Made by a program: the position numbers and the translations under genes
Source: JAHJDS01 sp964569795
GTDB taxonomy: Bacteria; Desulfobacterota; Desulfarculia; Desulfarculales; JAHJDS01
Assembly: GCA_964569795.1 (NCBI GenBank)
Contig: CAZMVB010000056.1
Span: 1 to 13,619, forward strand
Reading direction: 5' to 3'
Length of the DNA stretch: 13,619 nt
Notes under the pieces: generated by a model
The model's input: the letters and a program-made list of their open reading frames with translations, nothing else
Databases searched by the model: none
Told to the model about the DNA's origin: nothing
Shown here: positions 1 to 5,826 of the stretch, in pieces
Position numbering within the stretch: position 1 is the first letter of the stretch
Layout of the letters: every line of letters begins with the position of its first letter

Positions 1-1
1 C

Positions 2-145
2 CACCGGGCGCCGGAGTATGACGCCAGGGAGTTCATGACCATCATCCTGGCCTGGAAGCCCGAGCGGGTGGTCCTGGTCCTCAACGTCCTCTTCGGCGAC
101 GTCATCAAGATGGAGCGGGTGGCGGTCATGCAGGCGGTGAAGTGA
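2..145 (+). CDS. C-terminal fragment of an unrecognised tail-region protein
   Basis: The window opens inside a gene: codons read in frame from base 2 to a TGA at 143-145, giving the last 47 residues. The codon choice (CGG Arg, GTC Val, CTC Leu) matches the tail genes downstream, so it belongs to the same cluster. The fragment alternates hydrophobic and charged residues (for example VVLVLNVLFGDVIKMERV). I do not recognise a domain. By position it lies where contractile-tail phages normally encode a tail-assembly chaperone, between the tail tube and the tape measure. That is context only. I looked for a slippery heptamer near the end, as expected for a chaperone frameshift, and saw none in the visible part. 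The accessory island begins directly after its stop. Confidence 0.7.
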   Translation, partial: HRAPEYDAREFMTIILAWKPERVVLVLNVLFGDVIKMERVAVMQAVK

Positions 146-271
146 ACTGAATCACTGTTTGGAAATCCGAGGGAGTGGTGTTAATCTTGATCGCGGCCGC
201 TACGGCCTCGTTTCAATCCACTGGAGTCTCGGTGGTTTTGGCCTGGGAGCAGGGTAACAAGGATTGACGGG
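146..271. other. Intergenic region upstream of the DUF4258/DUF2283 pair
   Basis: This is the longest non-coding stretch in the window at 126 bases, inside an otherwise gapless operon. It is less GC-rich than its surroundings on the left. It holds, in order: a weak promoter-like pair (TTGGAA at 159-164 and TAATCT at 182-187, 17-base spacer, but only 3 of 6 matches in the -10); a short perfect hairpin GGCCG-CTA-CGGCC at 195-207; a CRISPR-repeat-like sequence from 210; and an AAGGA Shine-Dalgarno at 259-263, eight bases before the ATG at 272. A dedicated promoter for the gene pair is plausible, but the boxes are weak. I see no open reading frame of note in it. Confidence 0.5.
210..246 (-). repeat. 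Solitary CRISPR-repeat-like sequence (type I-C-like 3' end)
   Basis: Read on the minus strand, bases 221 to 210 give GTGGATTGAAAC, identical to the 3' end typical of type I-C CRISPR repeats. It includes the 11-nt segment TGGATTGAAAC that becomes the 5' handle of a processed I-C crRNA. Just upstream on that strand CCAC (235-232) can pair with GTGG (221-218) across a ten-base loop, as a shortened repeat hairpin. The rest does not match the usual GC-rich I-C stem, and there is no second copy in the window, so this is not an array. The outer boundary at 246 is approximate. It could be a degenerate array remnant, a solitary repeat unit carried by the phage, or chance. Confidence 0.3.
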
Positions 272-526
272 ATGAAACCGATTCGCCTGAGCCGCCATGC
301 GGTCCAACAAGCCGCTTTCCGCGGAACCAACGAGGCTGAAATTCGGGAGGCCATTACAAACGGCCTGAGGGAACCGGTCAAACACGGCAGAGTAATGTAC
401 CGCCTCAACTTCGAGTACGGGGCTCGGTGGCAGGACCAGCACTACGCCATAAAACAGGTTGCGCCCGTGGTCGTTGAAGGCGATAATGAGATTGTAGTCG
501 TAACCGTTTATACGTTCTTCTTTTGA
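272..526 (+). CDS. DUF4258 protein, probable toxin-like partner of a TA pair
   Basis: An 84-residue protein. It begins MKPIRLSRHAVQQAAFRG, a DUF4258 signature (RLSRHA followed by an RG turn), continues with an acidic helix (EAEIREAIT), and has the family-like core KQVAPVVVEGDNEIVVVTVY before an aromatic end (FFF). The family is small and compact and is often proposed to adopt a RelE/BrnT-like toxin fold; its activity is not settled. The full length is typical, so it looks intact. AAGGA at 259-263 supports the ATG. The stop lies 13 bases before the DUF2283 gene, so the two are co-transcribed. GC is about 55% by hand count over 301-540, and Arg codons are mixed (CGC, CGG, AGG, AGA), unlike the CGG-dominated tail genes. 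This points to separate acquisition. The toxin role is inference. Confidence 0.85.
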   Translation: MKPIRLSRHAVQQAAFRGTNEAEIREAITNGLREPVKHGRVMYRLNFEYGARWQDQHYAIKQVAPVVVEGDNEIVVVTVYTFFF

Positions 527-539
527 TCGGGAGTCGGCG

Positions 540-758
540 ATGCGAATGACTTATGACAGCGAGGTGGATGCCCTGTATATTCACCTGGTTGAAGGCGAGC
601 ATCAGTGCCGGACCGTTCGCATTAACGACCAAGTCAGCCTGAACCTCGGTCCGGGTGAGGTCCTGGTGGGCGTTGAGATACTCGACGCCACGAAGGTACT
701 GGGTAGGGACCAATTGCCGCAACTGGTGGGGGACAACTACCTGGTAGGAGCGGCGTAA
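540..758 (+). CDS. DUF2283 protein, probable antitoxin-like partner
   Basis: A 72-residue protein with a clear DUF2283 pattern: it opens MRMTYDSEVDALYIHLVEG, where the YD..VDALYI motif is the family hallmark, then has a short strand TVRINDQVSLNLG, and then VGVEILDATKVLG, matching the conserved VG.EILDA element. The family is a small beta-rich fold of unknown biochemical function. It is commonly found next to DUF4258 or other small toxin-like genes, so an antitoxin role is inferred from context. GGGAG at 529-533 precedes the ATG by six bases. The final residues (LPQLVGDNYLVGAA) look like an ordinary C-terminus, not a truncation. A strong terminator follows 44 bases after the stop, closing the two-gene unit. 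Codon use is mixed, as in its partner. Confidence 0.88.
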   Translation: MRMTYDSEVDALYIHLVEGEHQCRTVRINDQVSLNLGPGEVLVGVEILDATKVLGRDQLPQLVGDNYLVGAA

Positions 759-773
759 CTACAGACAAAATAT

Positions 774-802
774 CGGCCGTTCTTCATGGCGGCCGTTTCA
801 TG
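774..802. repeat. Imperfect tandem repeat with inverted CGGCCG cores
   Basis: CGGCCGTTCTTCATG (774-788) is followed, after one G, by CGGCCGTTTCATG (790-802). The second copy equals the first with two bases removed. Because CGGCCG is its own reverse complement, the two cores can also form a six-pair stem over a ten-base loop, followed by TTT. It lies between the DUF2283 stop and the main terminator. It may be a second weak terminator hairpin, a protein-binding site, or a small duplication left by insertion of the cassette. Confidence 0.5.
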
Positions 803-835
803 AACCCCGTCTCGTCCGAGGCGGGGTTTTTCTTT
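803..835 (+). terminator. Strong intrinsic terminator closing the DUF4258/DUF2283 cassette
   Basis: AACCCCGTCTCG (803-814) pairs with CGAGGCGGGGTT (817-828): twelve positions including one G-T wobble, with a minimal loop (in practice a CGTCCG hexaloop). The run continues as TTTTTCTTT through 835. GC-rich stem plus U-tract is the canonical rho-independent form for + strand transcription. The minus strand lacks a T-run after the stem, so it acts in one direction. It ends only eight bases before the tape-measure ATG at 844, which is odd inside a tail operon. Confidence 0.85.
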
Positions 836-843
836 GGTGACAC

Positions 844-3723
844 ATGGACACCTCGTTCGGCATCGGCATGGTCTTCCGGGCCCGGGACATGGCCGGGGGA
901 GTGGTCCACGGCCTCGAAGGCCGGATGAAGTCCCTGGCCGGGGTCAGCGACCGGGCCTCGAGGCGCTTCGCCCGGAGCATGGACCGGATGCGGGCAGGCC
1001 TCAAACTCATGGCCGGCGGCGGAGCCGTGCTCGGCGCGATGGGGCTCCTGGTCCGCTCGACCGTAGCCAGCCAGAGGGCCCTGGGCGAGATGGGGTCCCT
1101 GGGCTACCGCAACTTCAACGCACTGGACAAGGCGGCCACCCAGTTCACCAACAAGTGGGCCGGATACAACAAGGCCCAGTTCATCACCGCGGCCTACGAC
1201 ATCAAAAGCGGCATCGAGTCTCTGTCCGACGAGGGGGTGGCCGCATACACCCGGATGGCCGTACTGACGGCCAAGGCGACCAAGGCCTCGGCCTCGGAGA
1301 TGACCAAGCTGTTCGCCCTGATCTACGGAGTCTACAAGGATTCGTACAAGAAGATGTCGGACCTGGACTTCGGCCGGATGGTTTCCGGGGGGATCTCGGC
1401 CGCGGTCAGGGTTTTCCGGACCGACGGCCGGGACCTGGTCCAGGGCATCAGTAACATCGGCCGGGCCGCGGCCGGGATGGGGGTCAAGTTCCACGAGCAG
1501 CTGGCCATCCTGGGCGTGGCCAAGGGGGCCTACAACAGCGCGGCCGAGGCGGGCACCGGCTACCGGGCCTTCCTGACCACAGTCCTCAAGGCCCAGAAGG
1601 CCCTGGGAATGAGCTTCACCGACGCCCAGGGCCGGCTGCTGCCCTTTGTCAACATCATGAAGAAGATCGAGGCCAAGTTCGGGGACCTGTCCCAGGCCAA
1701 GGCCCAGCTGGCCCTGCAGAAGGCCTTCGGGTCGGCCGAGGCGGTCCGGTTTCTGATGGCCTTTACCGGCAAGACCACCTACCTGACGGCCAAGCTGCGC
1801 GAACTCAAGGGGGCGATGAAGGGCGGGATGGCGGTGACCGTCGAGATGGCCAAGGCCATGAACATGCGGATTGGAGACGTCCTGCAGCTTTTCGGCCAGC
1901 GGATGCACAACATGTTCGAGTCGATCGGCAAGACCCTGCTGCCGGTGGTCATCCCGATCGTCAACGCCGTGGGCAAGGTGATCACCGCGGTGCAGAAGTT
2001 CGCCTCGGAGAATCCCCGCCTGGTGGGGGCCATCACCCGGATCGTGTTCGCCGTGGGTGGCCTGGTCTTCGCCCTGGGCGCCGGCGCCGTGGCCTGGCAC
2101 TTCTTCGGCCGATACGCTCGGTTCGCCATGGCCAGTATCGCCAAGACCTTTCTGCCGGTTTCCCTGGCCGTGGGGGCCCTGATCGGCATTATCTACCTGG
2201 TCCGGAAGGCCTGGAAGTCGAACTTCGGCGGTATCGCCACCACTCTCACCAAGTTCTGGAACAAGGTCAAGCTGGTCTGGGAGGGCATTTCGCAACTGAT
2301 CGGGTCGTTCACCGGCCGGGTCGGGACCATGAGCGCCGACCTGGCCGACAAGCTGAAAAAGGCCGGTTTGTTCAAGTTCGTGGTCGGTGCGTTCAAATTA
2401 TTCGCTCGCTTGAGGTTCTTTGTGGTCGGCCTGTTCCGGGGCATTTGGAGCGCCATTAAGGACGTCGGCCGCTGGGCCTGGGAATCCTTCGGGGTGTTCT
2501 GGCGGGCGATCAAGCCGGTGGTCCAGTGGCTGGGCCGGATGCTGCGGCAGTTGGGCCTGATCAGCTCAAACACGACTTTGGGCGGGGTCAAGAGCGTCGG
2601 TGTCACCGTGGGCAAGGTGACCGGGTACGTCATCGCCGGCGTGATCGGCTGGAAGCTGTTCCGCAAGGCCATCGTCCTGGCTAAGTTCGCCCTGAAGGGC
2701 TTCAAGGTGGCCATCTGGGCGGCGAAGGCCGCGGTGATCGGCACGAAAATCGTGATCGGCGGCCTGACCATGGTGCTCAAGGGAATGCGCCTGGCCTTGA
2801 TCGCGGTTGGAGTGGCGCGCCGGCTGGCGTTCGGCTGGATCGGGGTGATCATCGCCGGCCTGGTGGCCGTGGCGATGCTGGTGGTCAAGTACTGGGACGA
2901 CATCGTCGGGGCCGTCCGGGGAGCGCTCAACTGGATCGGCTGGGTCGCGTCCACGGTCTGGGATGCGATCAAGATCGGGGCGAAGGCCGTCGCGGACTTT
3001 TTCGTCATGGTCTGGAACAAGCCCGCCGAGGCCGCGGCCGAGGTCTGGAAGGCCATCGTCGGCGCAGTCAAGTGGGCCTGGGGAGTGATCAAGTCGGTCG
3101 GAACCGCGATCGGAGATTTTTTCAGTGGAGTCTGGAACAAGGTCAGTGAGGTGGCCGGGAATATCTGGCAAGGGATCAAGAACACCGTCACAGGTGTCCT
3201 GACCGGCATCGTGGACATCGCCAAACGGATCTTCGCCGGCATGCTCAAGATCGTCCTGGCCCCGATCAAGGGGGTGCTGTGGATCGCCTCGGCGTTCTCG
3301 AGCCGGGCTGGCCGGGCCTATGACCGGATCAAGGCCTGGGAGGACCGCCTGACGGGGCAGGGCCGGAAGGTAAAGGTGCGACCGTCCGATCAAGGCGAAG
3401 GCACTCAGTCCGGATGGGATTCGGCCCTGGGGTCCCAGCTGACGATGCCTGATGTAGCGAAGCGTGCCAGAGACAGTTTTGCGGATAGGATGATCGCCGA
3501 AGTCATGGCGAAGCGCGCCTCTCGCCCTCTGGAAGATACCGGACCCTTGCGCGTTGAAAGTGCAACTTCGCCCCAGGACCAGCAGGCTGGTCTAATTCAG
3601 CTGGCCGCGGCCATGGCCGAGATGGCCAAGCGCCCGGTTGTGGTCCAAATTGACGGCCGGGAGGTCGCCCGGGTCGTGGCCGATAGAGTGTACGAGACCG
3701 CCCGCCGGAGCCTGGGGCTGTGA
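844..3723 (+). CDS. Phage tail tape measure protein (TP901 family)
   Basis: A 959-residue protein that templates tail-tube length and is ejected on infection. The N-terminus (MDTSFGIGMVFRARDMAGG) and the helical, Ala/Lys/Met-rich region to about residue 370 fit the TP901 tape-measure domain. Hydrophobic stretches follow near residues 400-421, 593-608 and 666-684, as usual for tape measures that contact the host membrane. Residues about 700-790 are tryptophan-rich with a 40-residue duplication (DFF...VWNK at 718 and again at 758). At the usual rough rule of 0.15 nm per residue the tail would be near 140 nm. The start has only a weak GGTGA (836-840) and sits against a terminator. The stretch 3427-3601 has lower GC (60% in 3421-3600), no GGCC and non-CGG arginine codons, suggesting a mosaic join near the C-terminus. 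The stop overlaps the next start. Confidence 0.93.
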   Translation: MDTSFGIGMVFRARDMAGGVVHGLEGRMKSLAGVSDRASRRFARSMDRMRAGLKLMAGGGAVLGAMGLLVRSTVASQRALGEMGSLGYRNFNALDKAATQFTNKWAGYNKAQFITAAYDIKSGIESLSDEGVAAYTRMAVLTAKATKASASEMTKLFALIYGVYKDSYKKMSDLDFGRMVSGGISAAVRVFRTDGRDLVQGISNIGRAAAGMGVKFHEQLAILGVAKGAYNSAAEAGTGYRAFLTTVLKAQKALGMSFTDAQGRLLPFVNIMKKIEAKFGDLSQAKAQLALQKAFGSAEAVRFLMAFTGKTTYLTAKLRELKGAMKGGMAVTVEMAKAMNMRIGDVLQLFGQRMHNMFESIGKTLLPVVIPIVNAVGKVITAVQKFASENPRLVGAITRIVFAVGGLVFALGAGAVAWHFFGRYARFAMASIAKTFLPVSLAVGALIGIIYLVRKAWKSNFGGIATTLTKFWNKVKLVWEGISQLIGSFTGRVGTMSADLADKLKKAGLFKFVVGAFKLFARLRFFVVGLFRGIWSAIKDVGRWAWESFGVFWRAIKPVVQWLGRMLRQLGLISSNTTLGGVKSVGVTVGKVTGYVIAGVIGWKLFRKAIVLAKFALKGFKVAIWAAKAAVIGTKIVIGGLTMVLKGMRLALIAVGVARRLAFGWIGVIIAGLVAVAMLVVKYWDDIVGAVRGALNWIGWVASTVWDAIKIGAKAVADFFVMVWNKPAEAAAEVWKAIVGAVKWAWGVIKSVGTAIGDFFSGVWNKVSEVAGNIWQGIKNTVTGVLTGIVDIAKRIFAGMLKIVLAPIKGVLWIASAFSSRAGRAYDRIKAWEDRLTGQGRKVKVRPSDQGEGTQSGWDSALGSQLTMPDVAKRARDSFADRMIAEVMAKRASRPLEDTGPLRVESATSPQDQQAGLIQLAAAMAEMAKRPVVVQIDGREVARVVADRVYETARRSLGL

Positions 3724-4271
3724 GTCAGCGCGGGTTTCTGATCGGCTACGAGTCCCTGGAGGTCTTCGAGTTCCAGCTGAACCCGACCAACGTCACTGAC
3801 GGCAAGGCTTCGAATTTTGCCGCCGTGGTCACCCCGGCCGGTTCCCAGCCGCAGTTCCAGTGGATCGCCGGCGAAAAAAGAACCGTCAGCTTCACCCTGC
3901 GCTACTACTTTTCCGAGGCCGACCAGGGCAAGGTCCAGGAGCGGTGCAATCGGCTGCTGAGCCTGCAGTACCCCGAGGTCGAACTGGGCCGGACCAAGCG
4001 GGCCCCGGAGCGGGTCCTACTGATCCTTGGCGATCGCCCGGACGTCCTGTGCCACGTGGCCAACGTCTCGGTCAAGTACGGCAAGGCCATGCACCCGGAC
4101 AGCCTGCTGCCCCTGACCGCGGACGTCACCCTGACCCTCGAGGAAGACGAAGAGCGGGTGATCGGCCGGGAGGAGCTTCGGGACTGGCGGGCCACCGAGT
4201 CGGGGGCTGACTACGGTCCGGAGACGGAGGGCGGCTCGAAGGAGGCGGCCTCAGCCTCTAAGGAGGCCTGA
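3720..4271 (+). CDS. Baseplate/inner-tube protein with CIS-tube-like core (gp53/Afp7 type)
   Basis: A 183-residue protein starting with GTG at 3720, whose codon overlaps the tape-measure TGA. The core FEFQLNPTNVTDGKA, then KRTVSFTLRYYF, then VANVSVKYGKAMHPDSLLPL and ADVTLTLEE resembles the contractile-injection-system tube domain. In that family an FxFNP motif is followed by a beta-rich body and a 'sVkY..f.pdG.p..a.v.ltf.E' end. In Afp/PVC-like systems this core is fused to a C-terminal LysM and links tube to hub. Here the C-terminus instead becomes a low-complexity tail (GGSKEAASASKEA) and a LysM-like protein is the next gene. It likely acts in the baseplate between tube and hub. The family call comes from pattern recognition, so a more distant tail-tube-terminator role is possible. 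Confidence 0.68.
   Translation: MSQRGFLIGYESLEVFEFQLNPTNVTDGKASNFAAVVTPAGSQPQFQWIAGEKRTVSFTLRYYFSEADQGKVQERCNRLLSLQYPEVELGRTKRAPERVLLILGDRPDVLCHVANVSVKYGKAMHPDSLLPLTADVTLTLEEDEERVIGREELRDWRATESGADYGPETEGGSKEAASASKEA
4260..4266 (+). promoter_or_regulatory. Full-consensus ribosome binding site for the LysM/tail-X-like gene
   Basis: AAGGAGG, seven bases before the ATG at 4274. It lies inside the last codons of the upstream gene, where it encodes Lys-Glu of a repeated SKEA motif. An identical AAGGAGG at 4239-4245 has no start codon at a suitable distance. Confidence 0.8.
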
Positions 4272-4273
4272 TC

Positions 4274-4588
4274 ATGTCCGAGCGGTCCCTGGCCACCGGC
4301 GCCCCCCTGGTCGACTTCACCGATTACGCCCTGTGGGGCCGGGGCAGATCGATCGACACCACGCCCCGAGACGATGACCAGTATCACCGAGTCATGGACG
4401 GCCAGCGGATCGAGTACCTGGCCCATGACCTCCTGGGAGACGTCCGCCACACCTGGGTGGTGTTCGAGTTCCTGACGGCCGACCTGGGGCAGGTCGTCCA
4501 TCCCGAGGAGATCCCGGCCGGGACCCTGGTTCGGCTACCGTCGCGCCGGCGTCTGGAAATGGATGTCCTGTCCAAGGTGGTCGAGTAA
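4274..4588 (+). CDS. LysM/tail-protein-X-like baseplate protein
   Basis: A 104-residue protein. The central part reads like a phage tail-X or LysM module: DDDQYHRVMDGQRIEYLAHD (a Y..V..G..I..LA pattern), then LGDVRHTWVVFEFL, then IPAGTLVRLPS, which matches the LysM ending of the type 'lpaGt.l.iP'. In P2-like phages gpX, and in T4 gp53, such small domains sit in the baseplate around the hub and tube rather than degrading cell wall. The gene lies between the CIS-tube-like protein and the hub, the usual place. The ATG has an excellent AAGGAGG. The TAA overlaps the hub ATG by one base. The first 30 residues have no counterpart I recognise. Confidence 0.65.
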   Translation: MSERSLATGAPLVDFTDYALWGRGRSIDTTPRDDDQYHRVMDGQRIEYLAHDLLGDVRHTWVVFEFLTADLGQVVHPEEIPAGTLVRLPSRRRLEMDVLSKVVE

Positions 4589-5826
4589 TGCACAGGGAGC
4601 CCGTCTTCTACGTCCAGATCGAGGGCCAGGACCTGCCCTATGCCCTTCACGTCCGGAGCCTCGAATTCTCGGGGTCGGACAAGAAGCAGGACCGCTTGAC
4701 CCTCACGTTCGAGGGCCTGCCGGCCGAGGCGGTGGATCATCCCCTGTTGCAGGAGGGCCTCCAGATCGAGGCCCGGTGGGGATACCTGGACGGCGACCTC
4801 AGCGACAAGGTCATCCTCAAGATCAAGGACGTCACGCCCCGGTTCGGCCGCACGGTGAGCCTGACCCTCAAGGCCTACTCCAAGGAGCACAAGGCCAAGG
4901 GCCGGGCGGCGAAAAACGTCTGGGCCAATAAAAAGGACTCGGACATCGTGAAAGACGTGGCCCGGGCCCTGGGCTTCAAGGCCGAGGTCGACGGCCTGCC
5001 CATCACCCGGCCCTGCTACCAGCAGGCCGGCCGGGACTACTTCGAGGTCCTGACCGACCTGGCTTATCGAAATAACTGCGTCTGGTGGGAGCGGAACGGG
5101 ACCCTCTTTTTCCGGCAGGAAGCGGGCCTGATGGGTCAGACCCCGGACACGGGCTTCGAGTACCGGGCCGGGGCCGGGTCGCTGGTGAGCTTCGAGGTCA
5201 AGAACCGGAGCGAGGACAAGAAGCAGAAGGGGCCGGGCAAGCAGACCCAGCACGCCGGCGCGGACATCCTCAAGAAGCGGCGGATAGACAAGCGGGCCCA
5301 CGACGGCCGCAACGATCAACGGGTGGCCCTGGGGAGAAAGACCCAGCTCCGGATTGACGCCGAGAGCGGCCGCGCGACACAGGTCCCGGGGACGTTCAAC
5401 CAGAAGCGGGGCGAGACCGGCCAGACCCACTGCACCACCCAGCAGGACCCCAAGGTCGCCCGTCATGAGGCCCGGGCCGCCAACGCCCGGGCCGCCCACC
5501 GCGAGCTGAAGGCCTCGGCCGAATTCATCGGCCTGCCGTTCCTGCGGGAAAAGACGATCATCACCGTCACCGGGGTGAGCAAGAAACACTCGGGCAACTG
5601 GTACGTCCAGACCTGCCGGCACCACATCGACTCGGGCGGCTACAAAACCTCATGTGACCTGGTCCGGGGCGGCTCCCAGTCGCCCAAGACCTCGGGGGCC
5701 AAGACCAGATCCAGGGTCAACGCCGATCAGGCCGACCCGAACAAGAAGAGCGGACAGAAGACCCGGCAGGTGGTGGTCGTCCCGGCCGACGGCGGCCAGC
5801 CCTACAAGAAGGCGGTCAAGTCGTGA
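4588..5826 (+). CDS. Baseplate hub protein, phage late control gene D family
   Basis: A 412-residue protein of the gpD/gp27 hub family, whose trimer links the tail tube to the central spike. The N-terminal half shows the family pattern: VRSLEFSGSDKKQDRLTLTF, then LQIEARWGYLDG, then SLTLKAYSKEHKAKG, then DIVKDVARALGFKAEVDGLP, then YFEVLTDLAYRNNCVWWERN, the region in which gpD proteins read '..d.L..lA...g......g..l.f'. The second half is very rich in Lys, Arg, Gln and His (about residues 205-310), then returns to a fold-like segment (KTIITVTGVSKKHSGNWYVQ) typical of the hub's C-terminal domain. The last 45 residues are basic and probably flexible. Its ATG overlaps the upstream TAA, and its TGA overlaps the spike GTG, so hub and spike are coupled. 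Confidence 0.88.
   Translation: MHREPVFYVQIEGQDLPYALHVRSLEFSGSDKKQDRLTLTFEGLPAEAVDHPLLQEGLQIEARWGYLDGDLSDKVILKIKDVTPRFGRTVSLTLKAYSKEHKAKGRAAKNVWANKKDSDIVKDVARALGFKAEVDGLPITRPCYQQAGRDYFEVLTDLAYRNNCVWWERNGTLFFRQEAGLMGQTPDTGFEYRAGAGSLVSFEVKNRSEDKKQKGPGKQTQHAGADILKKRRIDKRAHDGRNDQRVALGRKTQLRIDAESGRATQVPGTFNQKRGETGQTHCTTQQDPKVARHEARAANARAAHRELKASAEFIGLPFLREKTIITVTGVSKKHSGNWYVQTCRHHIDSGGYKTSCDLVRGGSQSPKTSGAKTRSRVNADQADPNKKSGQKTRQVVVVPADGGQPYKKAVKS

Noticed and set aside
100..145. Programmed frameshift site of a tail-assembly chaperone
   Set aside because: No slippery heptamer or second overlapping frame is visible before the stop, and only 47 residues of the gene are in the window.
210..246. A true CRISPR array
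   Set aside because: Only one repeat-like copy is present, and there are no regularly spaced repeats, spacers or cas genes in the window.
189..802. Direct repeats flanking the cassette as a transposon-like target duplication
   Set aside because: The best shared words are GCGGCCG and CGTTTCA, seven bases each, differently spaced on the two sides. That is too short in a GGCC-rich sequence.
784..2295. Long antisense open frame (about 503 codons) opposite the tape measure, and similar ones at 4384-5625, 7079-8380 and 8302-9306
   Set aside because: They mirror the high-GC third positions of the sense genes. Their translations are Gly/Pro/Asp/His/Arg-rich with no domain, and they have no ribosome binding sites of note.
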